From NCBI RefSeq assembly GCF_000165425.1, contig NW_001799066.1, positions 826,601 to 890,600 of the forward strand: 64,000 bases of DNA. The letters run 5' to 3'. Origin of the DNA: Paramecium tetraurelia (taxonomy: Eukaryota; Ciliophora; Oligohymenophorea; Peniculida; Parameciidae). The number at the start of each line of letters is the position of its first letter. Within the stretch, counting starts at the first letter, position 1. The translations under genes were made by a program, and so were the position numbers. Under the pieces are notes generated by a model that was not told where the DNA came from, did not search any database, and worked only from the letters and a program-made list of their open reading frames with translations. Of this stretch, positions 1 through 14,000 are shown one piece after another.

Positions 1-1017
1 AAACTTAGGTTTGTTTTGAGATTTTTCACAAGTCTTATCTAATTCTAGATAACCATCCAGATTCAGATCTTATACTTGTAATTTTGGCTTTTCTTATTAT
101 AGTTATGTGCCACTTTAAGTTTTTAATAATTTATTAGTTCTATTTTTGATCTACAAATCCTATAATTAAGCAAAAGTATATACAGATCTTCCGAAAAAAT
201 GACGAGCAATCTAAGCCCATTTAGATCCAAGTTAATTATATAACTACAATAATTTTTGATCCTCTGAATTAGACCATGGCTATTTCTTGACATCTACAAT
301 ATCTGACCTTAATTTATTTATGTATCTCTCCCGTATTTGTTTGCCTGTCTTATTTTTTAATACTGTCAACATATGATATTTTATTTACTTGTAGCTATTG
401 CTGCCCAATTGTTTTCTTCCTTATTTATATTGTCTAAAATTAATTAATCTTCTTCCGGAGTCCATTTGCTTTTCTAGGGTTATTCAGGTTTATGCTTTCT
501 CTGCCAATACTATTTGCATTATGCCATGGTTCTTCCTGACATTCTTTCAACAATCCTCTGCCAATCTCCATTAAATTAATAATACAAATTTGCTAGTAAA
601 TCATTTTCATCTTAGGTCCATTTTTTTATTTTCCCAGTCTGAATTCTATTCTAACTAATTGATTACATTTTTTTCAATCTCTCTACTTCTACTCCTGGAT
701 TCACAGGTGCAATCTTCCACTTTATATTGATTATTGAAAATCTAATTTTTGTTTATCAAACTTGAATCAATTTCTATAGCAAAATTATTTGTAGATGACA
801 ATCTCTAAACAGCATCCAAATTATCAGATATTTCATTGAATTCTTCCTAAAAACTAAAAGAATTTCATCAATTATACTTCATATCTCCAAGTTATTCACA
901 TTCAAACTTTAATTAATTGTTTTAATCTAAAAGGTCATCTAGAAACTAATTTCCCTAAATAAAACAAAGTTAATCATCGTTCTAAGGATCAAAGATGAAG
1001 TCTTCATCATAGCTCAT
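1..1017 (-). CDS. R1R2R3 Myb-like DNA-binding protein, 3' end beyond window
   Basis: A nuclear Myb-family regulator is likely. The start ATG is at 1017 and the frame runs off position 1. After an acidic N-terminus of about 120 residues come three tandem Myb repeats. Repeat 1 starts at KKWTQDEN (about residues 122-170), repeat 2 at SKWTPEED (about 174-220), and repeat 3 at KQPWSNSED (about 228-274). The spaced tryptophans and the basic third helix of each repeat (for example IKNRTNK in repeat 3) are visible. Three tiny introns restore the frame: 639-666 (28 nt), 363-388 (26 nt) and 160-183 (24 nt). Three-repeat Myb proteins act in cell-cycle transcription in animals and plants; the role here is inferred from family only. 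The C-terminus is not seen. Confidence 0.85.
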
Positions 1018-1535
1018 TTTAAATAAATATAAGTAATTATCAAAAAAAACACATCATAATTCATATTCTTTCAACTTCTCAACAGCTATATCTCGTATTT
1101 CTGAATTTAAGAACAAACCATTTAATGATTGTTAAAAATATACATTTTAATTTACAATTGCAAATCTATCTAGTTAAAATATTATAAATATAATTATATA
1201 ATACAACATATATTTAATAAATAATATAATGATAATAATAATAATTCGTATTTGAAAAAGAACCATTTTATATTCACACAAATCCTAATATAGATTCAGT
1301 TTCAATAAAATATTAATAAAATTACTTAACCAATTCAAAAACAATAAAAAGCACTTAAAATTCTAATTTAATGCATTAATTTATTACAATAAATATCAAT
1401 TATAAAGATAGATATCAATTACAGAGTATGTAGGTTCCAAATAAGAATTTGATATCCAACAATCTGTTGATTATTGTAATAGAAATTAACAAACTATAAA
1501 TTAATTAAGTCTTATAAAATCAAAATTGATAAGTT
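1018..1535. other. Gene-free A+T-rich spacer
   Basis: About 500 bp between two minus-strand genes. It holds poly-A/T runs and short AT-alternating stretches (for example around 1185-1245), with no frame of convincing coding character on either strand. It must contain the promoter of the Myb gene, but no element can be named. Confidence 0.5.
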
Positions 1536-2628
1536 TCAGTTATTTTAATATTTTTTTTTTTTCCAAAGATCTATTAGTGATTTTATACTTTTAATTTGCA
1601 AATTTTAGATTATTTCTTATTCTTAATTTAAATTATCCGAGCAAACCATCAGAAACATACCCATATGAATTGAAGTCAAAGTGTTATGAAGTGTTTCACC
1701 ATTGCTGTCCGATTATTTAAAAATTGGATCCAGAGTCCCATTTACAAGGATCTCAAATATATATTTTGATATAATAAAAAGGTTTCCTATTACTTTCTCT
1801 TTATCGTTTTTTGTAAATTATAATAAATCATCCTTAAATAATGTAATACAAGATAGCGTATAAATCAACTAAAAGACTGTTATTTATTTGGCTTCAATTT
1901 CCTTTGACTTTTTTTTAGTTAGTTTCTCTAATTGAAACATTTAATAGAGGATGGAATATAGAAGATTACAATGATTGATATCATTTTCATCATAATGCTT
2001 TCCTCCTTCTGCTATAATGATTTGTTTTTAACTCTAATAAAGTGATTATTTAGTTGTAATTGTGAAACAGCAACATTTTGCTTAAGTTTTTTTTTTTAAA
2101 TATGGCTGATTTATCTCTTATATGTTATATTTAACTAAGATTTCACTTAAAGCCTACATCTAACTAAAATTCAAATATATTGTACCAATTGACATAAAGA
2201 TGTTCTCCTTTGCCCTTTTTTTATTTTGGAATAGGGGATTCTAAATTTTCATCATCATCATACACACTATTAAAGTCTTCTTACCTATCTTCAATTAGGT
2301 TTTAAGATTCATTTTATAGCTTTATTTATATTTTTTTTGGTTTTGATTACGAATTCTGTTGTTGAATTATGTATTATTATTGTTTGTGTTACTATTATAG
2401 TAAATCTTATCTTTGATCTTCCGATTCATTCCCATATTCTTGGCGAGAGTATCGAGTATTCTACTTGTGATTCGAATCATTTTTGATATTTTTGGGGAAA
2501 AGATTTACTTGAGTGAAATCAGCTCGTTTTTAATATTGTTGCTAAAATTGAGATTATTAAAAGGTTTGACACATTGTGCTGGCTGTTCCCAGTCTCTCAA
2601 TTTATTTCTTATCTTCATTATTACTCAT
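1536..2628 (-). CDS. Hypothetical protein with Gln-rich N-terminus
   Basis: I do not recognise this family. Translation with TAA/TAG as Gln gives a first half rich in Gln, Asn and charged residues, then an acidic patch (VYDDDEN). One 22-nt intron at 2164-2185 joins this to a helical, hydrophobic second half (for example LLYSILYQMFQLEK and LIYTLSCITLF) ending in a lysine cluster. The total is about 355 residues. Without that intron the frame closes early, so the junction is supported by the long open frame after it. The second half has the look of an alpha-helical repeat fold, but no motif allows a name. Confidence 0.6.
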
Positions 2629-2711
2629 TTATGAAAAAAGTATTAATTAATATATATATACATCATAGAAAATCAGCATCAAAACATATTGACCACATAT
2701 ATTAATTAAAA

Positions 2712-5700
2712 TCACTTGAACATTCCAAATACTCCACTTGATTTCTTTTTATCAATTACAGAACTTAATTTGATAATTAAAGTTTCACTTATTTGCTATT
2801 CAAATTAAACTCCACTTAATTTTAACAGATGAGATGCATAAGACTGGAATTCTTATTTTTTTCTACTTTAAATACGATAAATTACTCTTATTGCAAAGCT
2901 TCAAAGAACTTCTAGATATTCTTCTTTAGGTGTTCAGCCAAAGCTCCATTTTCTGAATTAGAAACTTTTTCTGCCATCTTTTATAGTTCATCTGACATCT
3001 AATTTAATTTCTCACTTAATGATCTATTCTCATCTTTCATCAACTTGTTTTATTTCTAGATATTATAATTTTATTTACCATATAAATATCTTCATTTTAT
3101 TCATGCTGTTTCATTTACAAAGTCAATTAATGATTTTCAATCTTCAAAATTTCTAATTCTCTTTTGAGTTTGACAATAAGCTATTTAATATTTAAACTTG
3201 GATCCTCTTCATCCATAGATTAATTGATCTTTAACGCACTGTTTGGTTCGCTCATTTTATTACGTCTTGATGAATTCTCATGTTGACTGGTTATATCAAT
3301 TATTTATTGGCTTAATACACATCTCTCATTAATCAATGAATTGATTTCCTATTTCTCTTTATCTGATTATTTTTTAATATCATCAAGTTATTTTTGAAGA
3401 GCAGGAACTCCATAGACTGTTTAGCAAACCTACCTAAGGATTGATTCGCATTCTGAACTCAGTCCAATCTAATTGATTTATGATGCCCATTGCTATTCTT
3501 AATTGAGAACCTTTTGTAATACACTGAATGTTATTAATTATTTTTAATCATGTTATTAATGGATGTTTGTTGTTGTTTCTTGCCAAACCTTAACAGTCTT
3601 ATTTAAGACGTTTATTTACAATAATAAACTGTCATTTTCCTTTTTCAATTATTCATTTATTTTATGAGTTTCTTTGCTTTCAAATAAAATTGTTTAAATT
3701 TCTAACTCTAAGCCTGTACACTTTTCCCATAATAAATGATATTTCTCCTATTAATTTAATTCATCTTTTTCATCATCTAAATGCTCTCCAATTAATACTT
3801 ATAAAGGAGACTGAATAATCCTTTGTAATTATTAATTTTTTAGTTATTAAATTTATTATTATAACTCTTCTATTAAAGCCTTGTGTTGGCTAGGAGATTC
3901 ATAAATTATATTTTCTTAATTCAAGTTTTCAATTTATTATTACAATAATCTATTTTAATCTTATAATTGTTATATAATTTAATCTTTTGACAGTCCCATA
4001 CTCCTTTTGATTGCTAAATCATATGCTTCACTTACATTTTCACTAACTGCTGGCAATATGTTCTACTACTAAGTACCACTTTTTTCATCAAATTCTAAAT
4101 CAAAAATTCTAGAATTCACATGTTCCTTCATTTCAACTTTATAATCATTGTCTTAATCCTCTAAAGGATTTGATAAGGATTCTTGCATTATTCCTTTATT
4201 CAATTTTTCAGATTCATTATTATTTTCTTTATCTATTTGTTCAGTATTTTATGATTAACCTATTTATTCATTTTAGATATATTAACTACAACATTATTAT
4301 TCTCTCCATCTAACTAAACTTTCATCCTTATCTAGCAATGCTTACTAAAGTTAATATAACTCTTATTCTAATCTTTGTACCTAATCTTTTGATTATTGCG
4401 CGTTTTCCAATTCATTCTACAATTTTTCTTATAATTGATAATTTTCGGATAATTAAGTATTGTGAGCTTGTTTCTCAGTTTGTAGTTATTCCATAAATTA
4501 CAATTATTAATCCTGCAATTCTTCATTCTGCAAACTCAATTCTTTTATCTAATTCTCCTATTCCTCATTTTTTTATTACAATAGAGTTATTTAATTTGTT
4601 AATTAATCTATTTTTTCATTTTGTTAGCAAGCATTAATTTCACTCTATTTCTTTAAGTCCTTAATTTATTCATTAAGCTATTCAAGTTCTAAAGTTATAG
4701 ATTCTCTTTGATTTTCAAGTTGCAATTGTAACTCATTCAATTATGATATTTTGTTCTCCTAAGTCTACTTTTCTTCTTAATACACTTTTATTTCATTATT
4801 TAATTATTCTAACTTTTACTCAAAATCAGTCTATATTACTTTTAGATTTGAAATTTATTCACTTTTATCTTGGTTCAATTAGATTAATTATTGTTCTTAT
4901 GTCTTGAGTTATTCATATTTGATTTCAATTGTTTTCATTTCTTCTTGTAACTAATGATAATTTTATTCATTTGTAATATTATCCCTTTCTAATTAATTTA
5001 TTTAGTTCTTAAAATTATTTATTTCCTCTTTGAGTTTATCATTTTCCTCCCTAAATAATTTCTCTTTTTGCTCTTTAATTTATTTCTCTTATCTTAAATT
5101 TTCGAGATGACTACTTAATTCTGAAGTTTAAATTTCATTTTATTCAAGGAATGCGATTTTTTCCTTTAAATTAACTATCTATTGATTTAGTTAGACTATT
5201 TCAATATTTTTAAGTTCATCTATTTGTTTTTAATCTTTTTCATTCTATTGTTTTAAATTCTCTGTAATAAGTTATTCATCCTTCAATTAGTTTTAGATTG
5301 ACTCAATATTTTATTGATAGGTTGTATTTTATTCTTATAGTTCAATTAAACGTTGCTGTAAATCAAGTTCTTAATTTGTAATCAACTCTATTTTTTAATC
5401 TTTTTTTGCATCCTCAGATTTTTATAACTCAATTGTAAATATTAATTCTTATATTCTGTCTTAATTATTTTATCTTTCTTCAAATAAAGTAGCAAGCGAT
5501 TACTTTAATTGTGATATCTCTTATTATAAAATATATTTTTCATTTTAGATTTATTCTTACTTCTGTGCATTATTGGATTAGTTTCTGTTTAGTATTTCAT
5601 TTTCTTATTCCAAGTCCTGCAATTTCTCTTATAATTAATCATATTGAATTTTTATCTCTTTAGATTGAGTTTAAAAATAATTGATTTGAAATTCTGAATT

Positions 5701-8700
5701 TTCTAAATTTGATTTTTAGTCTTCAAGTAAAGTATTGGCCTGATTTAAATTTTCATTTAAAACTTCCATCTCTTTTTGCTATTTTTCACATTCAATTTAC
5801 AATGTTGAAATTTAATTTTTCAAACTTTCTATCTCATTACAGTATTCAATTATTTTATTATGTAAAGATAGCAAATTTTCTTATTATTAATTAGTTGTTA
5901 AAATATATTATTATGCTTCCAACTTCTATTATTGTATAATACCTTCTAATTATTATTTGCATTTAAGTTCTTCTTCTTTTTGTGCTTATTCATTTTTCAA
6001 TTGTCTAGAGGTTATTTCTAATTCTTATTTTATATCATCTAGATTCTCAGATGTTTCTTATAGATTGTTGTTTAATTCTTCTATTTTAGAATCTTTATAT
6101 TATATTTGAAATTATTAATTCTCTAATTCATTTTGTAAATCTATAATTTATTATTCTAAATCCTTAATTTTATCACTTCTTTCATCTAAATTCTATTTTG
6201 AGTCAATTTAATAGCTCTCTAATTCTTTTTTCATCATTTAAACTTATTCATTCAGTTTACAATTTTCAGCAAAATTGATATTTGCACTATTTCTGAATTG
6301 AGCTATCTGCTCTTATAATTAATTTATTAGAGCCTTATTTTAATCAATTTATTCCTTATAAATCTTTAGATCCCTATTTTATATAGATATCTCTTAGTTT
6401 TTGTCTTCAATTTCTTCTTCCAAATTTTTCTTCTAATCACCAATATCATAATAGGCATTCTACAAAATATCATAATTTTATTCTTTATCATTCAAATTTT
6501 GTTACAATTCTTCGTTATTTTTTTATAAATCTTAAAGTTACTCCTAAATTTCAGATAGCTATTAAGCTTAGTTATTTTATTGAGATATCAATTTTTCTTA
6601 GTCTTCAATCTGCAATTCATAAGAAAGGCATTTTGCTTTTAAGCAGTCTAATTCAAACTTGCTTGCCTGCTCTTTCATAGCCATTTCATTAATTTCTTCT
6701 TGCTTGATTTATAATTCAGCAATATTATCTTATAATCTCTATTCCTATTATTCAATCTAATCTTTCAATTTTAAATTATGTTGTTCACCTTATTCTATTT
6801 TTTATAACAAATCTTTAATTTAAATTAAACTATCTTCTTATTATTAAAATAATTTGCCCTTCTCTATTTCAACCTAATTCAAATCAAATTTCAATTTTTC
6901 TAAATCTTAGCTAGTTTCATTCAGCTTCTTACTTTATTCTGTAATAACTGTTTCATTTTCCACTATCTACTGTTGCAATTGCTTCAATTAATTTTATTAT
7001 GAGATAATTTGTAATTATAATAGGTCTTTTTATTAATTGATATCCATCGACTATGAATCTAACTATTCACTTTTGTAAGTTATTTGTTGATTTAGTTAAT
7101 TTAAATCTTCTTTCAGTTTTTGAATTGAAACTAATTAATCTTAATTTAAGTTGATTTAAGTTTATAAATTTTATTATAATTCTTATATTTATTATTATTG
7201 AGCTTTGTGATTATTATTTTCATTTGTTAAAAGCATAATCTCATTTTTAAGTTCATTAGCGATTAATTCTTACTATCTTACTCTATTTTCAGAGGATAAT
7301 AAATCCATCTTAAATTTTTCAACTTCTTGTGATTTCTCTTAAATTTGTTTTAGATAATCATTTACATCACTTTGAAGTTATGAATTTAATTAACTATGAC
7401 TGTTCTCTTTATCATTTAGCTATTAAATGAGATTTTGATTCTAAATTAACTTTTTATCTTAGTTTTCAGTTTAGGTTTTCAAACTTTCTAATTTGGCTTG
7501 TTATTCTTTTTCTTTTTGTTTTAAACCTTCAATTTATAGTTCCAATTATTTATTCACTTCTAATAGCTTTTAGGTTTAGTTTTATTATTTAAGTTCCAAA
7601 TTTTCTTTGATAGCATTTTATAATTATTCTTATTCTATTTCCAACTATTATTTATTTTGCTCTAATAATTGATTCTTTTCTTCAATTTCCAAATTTAGTT
7701 CTTCCTAGGCTAAGGTTAAATTTGAATTTATCTGCCGTAACTACTAATATTCTTCCTCCAATTTTTTCAATTTTTTTAATTCTTACTTAACAAGTTTAAT
7801 TATATCTTAATTTTAATCCAAATTAACAGAGATATTACCAGTCATTTGCTAATGCCATTATTAAAGCATTTAAGAATACTTTTTATTATCTTATTCCAAA
7901 TTAGATATTTACAATAGATATTATGAATTCTATTTTTATTATTCTAAATTTAAATTTCTAAAATCATTCTTTTGTTATTCAACTTAAATCAGTTTGGAAG
8001 TAATTTATGATATAATTTCGTCAAATTTGTCTAATTCTGTTTAAAATTTTGATATTTATTTATTGTTACCATCAGAAATAAATAATTAATCTCCAAATTT
8101 ACTGCTTTATCTTGAGATTGCATTTTTTGGAGATTAAGATTTATATAAAAGATTATTTTACTTTTATTTGATTAATTGAATTAGTTATTCAAAATATTTA
8201 TCTTTTTCATCTTATAATACTTAAATTTGGTGAGATAAACTTTCATTTTCATTTTTCAACAACTCTAACTTATTGTTTATATCTTATAATTTATCTTGTA
8301 ATATTTATTATAAGTTATTATCTTCTGCTTTTTTCAATCTTTCTTGTAAAATCTTATTTCTCTGTTATAGTTCTTCATTATAATTTTCATATTTAATTAA
8401 GTCTTATTGTCCCTTATTTAATTACCTAACTTATTAATTAATTTAATTTTCAGCCTAATTGATTACATCATTTTTTGAGATTATTTCATTTTATAATTAT
8501 TCAATATTTTCTAAAAGGTGATCTTTTTGATTGTTTAATGAGATTAATGAAATTTTTAATTTGTTTATTTCTTCCTATTAATCTTTTTGATTGTCTAATT
8601 CTTCATACAATTATTTTTCCTTTTGCTAATATTACTAAATAATTTTTTCATTTGTCATCATGACTTTGTTTTAATCGTCAATCTGTTTGTGTAATAATTA

Positions 8701-9999
8701 TATTTAAGATTATTGCTTGATTATTTAAACATTCAATTAATCATTGAGATTCTATAGCTCTTAATTGTTTTCTTCTCCAAACTTTTCTTGTATGACTAGT
8801 TATTAATATTTTTTTTCTAAATTACTTGATTCCAATTTCAATTCATTAATCACTTAGATATACTTTTAAGTATCAATATCTTTTTTATTTTCAACCAGTT
8901 TTTTGTATTTCATCAAATCATTTTATAATTAAATTAATTTTTAATCCTTATCTTTTAAAGTATTTTTAGATAAAGAAAATTAATTAATCATTTCTTTGAG
9001 ATTTTATGAAAGCTCTTTGATTGTATCTTTTTAACCATATTAAGATGTTTATAAACATTATGATACTTAATAGTTTAATTTTTCTATTTAAAGCATGACA
9101 TTTTCATGTAAAGATACTAATTTTTGATGCTCATTCTATATATTATCTATTTACTCATGTTATGAATTTTATTTTTTTGGGGTTTCAAATCTAGATTTTT
9201 CTCTAGCTATAAATGCTAAAATATTCTTAACTTCATCTATCTTTTCTTTACTTTCTTACTTTTTAATTAGTTTGGATAGAATATCTCTCATTTTCTCTTC
9301 TTTAACCAATAAATCATTTAATCTTTTCTACTTATATTATAATGCAGTTTATAGGTTTCCTTCCAGCTTTATTATTCGACTGTCTGCCTTATCTAATTAT
9401 TAATGACACTCATGTTTAAACTATTCCAATTTTTGTTATTAAATTAGAATTTAATTGTCGTAATTCTTCCTCAAGTATTCTATTTCTTGATCTTTAGTCT
9501 TCAAAATGTTGTACAACTATTTCATAATAGTTTTTCTTTCCTCGGCTTTTTTCTAATAACCTGATGTTAATTTGTGTAGATTTGATTTTTCTATTTCTAA
9601 TTTTTCTATTTGTTCATCTTTACTTAATTTACATAATGGAATATTTGCGATGAAATCATTGATTTACATATTTTAATCTTCTAATTAGGAGACTTTGCCA
9701 TCACTTTCCACTTTTTCATCATAAAAGTGCCTCTTTTTTTTACAAGAGCTAGATCTAGATGGTTGTAATGTTGAATTAAATGGCAATTTCCTCGAATCAA
9801 AGTATTCAGAATAATTGGCCCTTGTTCTATTTTTTACACGATCAGTTGTGAAAGATGAAGTATGTGTTAATTATTTCACTTGGTCTGATTGTCTCTAATT
9901 TAAACTCTTTATACGATCTAGTAAAGTGTTCCCCGAATTTGAGGGCGGAGATGAAGAAGTGGGTTTAGTTTGTCTAGGAAGTAAAGGTTTTTTATTCAT
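2712..9999 (-). CDS. Giant coiled-coil protein, golgin-like
   Basis: One of the largest genes here, about 2,400 residues if only the detected intron is present. The N-terminus (MNKKPLLPRQ) is short, Ser/Pro-rich and probably unstructured. From about residue 130 nearly the whole chain is heptad-like, rich in Glu, Lys, Gln, Leu and Asn, as in tethering or scaffold coiled-coil proteins. A 23-nt intron at 2844-2866 leads into a compact C-terminal segment (LAEHLKKNIQKFFEAL, then SYASHLLKLSGVQFEQQI). Its hydrophobic spacing resembles a GRIP domain, the Arl-binding Golgi anchor of golgins. The golgin call is an inference; the protein could also be a cytoskeletal or basal-body coiled-coil. I did not trace every codon of the middle 6 kb. 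Confidence 0.7.
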
Positions 10000-10074
10000 T
10001 TTGAATTATTTGGTATTATAAATAGTATAATTATCCGTAAGATCAAGCAATATTTAAAATAAAAAATAATACAG

Positions 10075-10395
10075 ATGAGTAAGCAAGAAATAGATTTCAT
10101 CAATAAAGCGCATGAGAAGTTCTCTTAATTTATTTTGGATCACTAAACTCTAGACGAATAAATTAGAGCTATAGAATTAAGATAACTATATAATAAACCT
10201 TTACAAGTAGAAAGTTATGAGAAAGAAATATAAAAAATAAATGAATAAAACGAAAAAGAAATGCAAGATTTAGAAAAACAAAAAAAGGAGTTAAACAATA
10301 AGAAATAACAATTAGTACCAATCTATGAAGTTATTCGCGATTAAAAATTCCCTTATGATTTAGGCGATTGTTTTGAAGTTCCAGATGACATATGA
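10075..10395 (+). CDS. Small coiled-coil protein
   Basis: A 106-residue open frame begins 75 bp from the divergent start of the giant coiled-coil gene, so the two share a very short promoter region. The sequence MSKQEIDFINKAHEKF is followed by a Glu/Lys/Gln-rich helix (residues about 40-80) and a short acidic tail ending in DCFEVPDDI before TGA. No intron is needed. I recognise no family. The length and composition suggest a small subunit of a coiled-coil complex; that is speculation. Confidence 0.6.
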
Positions 10396-10511
10396 TTTCA
10401 TGTAATTTTTATTGTAATTAATTCATTTCAATCCAGAAAAAGTTTAAAGTGATAAATTCCTTGAATTTCTTTCCTTTTATTGCATTGTAAACAATAAATT
10501 AAAATATTTAT

Positions 10512-12112
10512 ATGTTAAACTCAAAGAAGTTCATTAAAACAAATCAGTTAACTGAATTAAATAATTTTCTACTTTAAGTTAAGCAAGCATTTCTAACAGA
10601 TGTACAACATAAATCTATTAAATAAAGGATTTCCAATAGGCTATTGAAACTACAAATGTAAATGACAATAAAATTCCATTACAAGAGATTCTTCTAAATA
10701 ACATTCCTTAAGTAAAGTAGGATTAATAAAAGTAACCTACTTAATTACCTACGGATGAAATTTAACATTTACTCTAAGGATTGACAACTCTATTGGAAAA
10801 AAATTTATAAGAATCTCATGATTTGTATCAGATATTCTAATCCAATAAGTAATTTAACAGTAAAGGTGAAAATTCTAATTCTTCTTTCAAATATTAAAAT
10901 GAAGAAAATGTTGAAGAATTGCAAGAAGAAATCAAGTAAAACGAAATACGATTATTGTAAATGCAAAATTCAAGACTATTGAGTAAAATTGAGTCTCTAA
11001 ATGAGTAAATTACTTAGCTAGAACAGGATATACATGAGAACTCTAAAGATTAACGATAATTGATCAGTTTAATTAATTCTACATATTGTATTTAGAGAGT
11101 TCAATATACAGTTAAATAAAATACAAATGTAATTTTAAGCAAAGTAAATGAAGAAGAAATAGAGTAAGGAGTCTTTGTCATTGTTGACGATTAAATAATC
11201 TTATCTCCTTCTTATCTCGATGAAAATAAAATGATTCTGAATATTTCTTAAATTTTAGATGTCACTTATTAAAATGATTTATAGATTACAATTCATTATA
11301 ACGAGGGTAAATTAATTTTAATTTTGGAAAATCACTAAGAATTTGCAAAGATAGATTTATCTTTATGGTCAATCCTAAGAAAAAATATCAGTATAAATTA
11401 AGAGTATTTTAAAGTAATTAATTAATTAGGAAATTGTTTGAGAATAGCTTATTTGAAAGACCCTTCAGATAAGAAATCAATATAGACTATAAGAAATTAA
11501 AGGAGCAATTATCCCACATAATTCCATGGATGGAATAGGATTAGAAATAATAATAACAATAATAATAGTTCACATTAAATTTCAAAAACTCTGACCATTT
11601 TCCTGAAATTCCCTAGAGCAATAATATACAATTGCAATCTCATTAATCACCTGAATTAAGAAGTACATTACCAAAGCAAATGATTCAAATTAATTAATAA
11701 ACTAAATTATAACATGCTCTGCTTTAATTAAAGTAGGGTTTTTCCATGATTAAATATTCGGAAGGATAAAGAAAGCCAAATATAAAGATCATTTATTTGA
11801 CTGAAAATGAATAATATATCAAATGGAAAGAACGAATTACAACCGGGTGATGTGTATAATACTATCGAACCCCAATCCATTTAAATTTCATAAATTAAAG
11901 AAATAAAAGATAGCGCCATAGGATAAGGTTTTGAAAAGTTTAAAAAATATCGGTAAGGAAAGGAGACACTTGGGATTACTATTATTGCTTAAGAGAAATC
12001 TAGAATTAGACGCTCCTAAATAAGAAATATAAAGATTTATTTTTGGAATGTCTAACGATTTTACTCAGAAAAAAAGCAAAATAATAAACCAGAATATAAA
12101 AATAGAAAATGA
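10512..12112 (+). CDS. Coiled-coil protein with PH-like domain, apparent frame break
   Basis: The start at 10512 (MLNSKKFIKT) needs a long 38-nt intron (10602-10639). A coiled-coil follows, then a beta-rich stretch, a second intron (11404-11429, 26 nt) and a short polyGln. The C-terminal third looks like a PH-like domain: QGFSMIKYSEGQRKP, a strand IKIIYLTE, then a region with ISQIKEIKDSAIGQGFEKF and LGITIIAQEKSRI. Between the strand ending IKWK and the segment GDVYNTIEPQ the frame shifts by one base near 11821-11832, with no intron signal. This may be a sequencing error, a damaged allele, or two overlapping frames. PH-like folds often bind phosphoinositides; that is not testable here. Confidence 0.55.
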
Positions 12113-12226
12113 TTCAATATTATTTACTAAACAAGATTTAAACTATTATTAATCTGATTGACTCGTTCTTTGTGTTATTTAATAATTTATATCCAAAGTT
12201 AAAATTAAAAATGAGAAATCATAATT

Positions 12227-13849
12227 TCATTATTATTATGCCAATTCCAGCTTTAATCTATCATATTCCATTTTTAATTTTGCATACTTGAAATTCCTCA
12301 CTATATTATCCATAGTCTATTTAATTTGAATTCTAAATCTTCTATCTCATCTCTCAATCTTTTCATTATCAGCTTTACATTCCTTTTACTAATAGAAGTT
12401 TTTTTGAACATCCAATATACATTATTTACATACATTGAAATCTTTCACTTCTATTTTTTTTTTCCTCCATATTCATACTGTTACAATTTTTTGCTCTAAA
12501 TCCTTCTTTGCTTCATAAATCTTTACCTATGTCTTTTCTTTATATTTTTATCTAATTATAGAGATATTATTTACTTGTATTTTGTAATTTACTAAGTACA
12601 TTTCAATTCAGATTGTTCTAATTTGGATTTTAATGACAATACGTCTAAAGTTAGATTATCTATTTGTTTATCTTTCTCAGCAATTATTTGGCCTAAATTC
12701 TTTAACTTTGAATCTTTATCTCTCTTCTCCATCATAATTTTACTCAAATTATCTAAATTTGCTAATTCTTATTTTTTATAAACTTATATTTGCTTTTCCG
12801 AATCTTAGAGCTATTATTAAAGTCTCTATAAAAATCAGAGATAATGATACTTTTATTTCGTTAAGGTTTTTGTCTAAGGAAGCAGTGTAACTTAATTCTA
12901 AATTTTTTATTTCCTCTTATTAATTTATTATTTATTTCTTCAATTCATTTACGATACCCATTTATTCAACTAAAGTTTAATTCAATATTTACTTTTCAAT
13001 TATTCCATTTATTGATAATGATCTTTATGTAGTTAACTTATTTGCTCATTTAACCTTTTCTAACTATCTTGTTTTTCTTAATAGATTTATCTTTCTGCAA
13101 TACTGAGTTATAATTATAACTTATTTTATTTTAAAATTATACTTCCTATTTTTATTATTGAGCTTTGTACAAGTCATCAACAAACTTTGATAATTTTTCA
13201 TTTAAACTTTGAGTTTATTATTATTCAGCAATTAACAATTCTACAGTCTCATTATTCTTTAAACATAATTTAGAATTATTTTCCTCTAATTACTGCATTT
13301 TTTAAAAAAAGTTTCTCGTTCTTGCTTCCACTTCCAAATTTTTTTCTTAAATGAAATCAATTTTCCATTTTTTATATTATTCAATTTCTCCTTACAACTA
13401 TTCTATAAAAAGATCCTTTTATTCAATTATCTCTTCTAATTTTCTTGTATAATCTCTATCTTTTTTAACACTTAATGTTAACTAATGTAAAATTTCACTT
13501 ATTGTGCTTGAAGACGATAAATTTTTATCTTTAACAATTTAACTGATTGTTTCCAAAAGCAGTTCTTTATCCACTAAATAATTAAATCAATGTTACATTT
13601 CAACGCTTCGGTAAGGTTTAATATAGTATCTTTTAATTGATAATTCTCCTCAAGTAATGGCTAAATTAAAGACATAAAATATTTGGTGTTTTCAGAATCC
13701 TTTGTATTTTCCTAAGGATCTCCATATTTAGAAATATAAAAGCTAATTTCTTGATTGCTCAAATGCATTAATTTTGAAGAAGGTGATATCTATCTAACTT
13801 TCTCAGTTTTATAATTACGACCTTCTCGATTATAATTTTATAAATTCAT
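12227..13849 (-). CDS. Coiled-coil protein
   Basis: About 530 residues starting MNLQNYNREG, on the same strand as the giant coiled-coil gene upstream in coordinates. A 23-nt intron (13574-13596) joins the N-terminal 90 residues to a long heptad-rich body (for example KLEEIIEQKDLFIEQLQGEI and QQLEENNSKLCLKNNE). The frame ends ELAQQQ then TGA at 12227. Composition is typical of ciliate basal-body, axonemal or scaffold proteins. No catalytic or targeting motif is seen and I cannot assign a family. Confidence 0.65.
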
Positions 13850-14000
13850 TTATTATTATTTATATAGCTTTAATAAACTCATTTTTTTTACTTTTTCCCT
13901 CTAGCCTTCTATTACTCAGCTATTTTTTCTTAAATGGCCGACCTACTTTTTTCTGTTTTTAGGCCTTCGGATTAAAATTATAATCTAGTTTATTTGTAAT

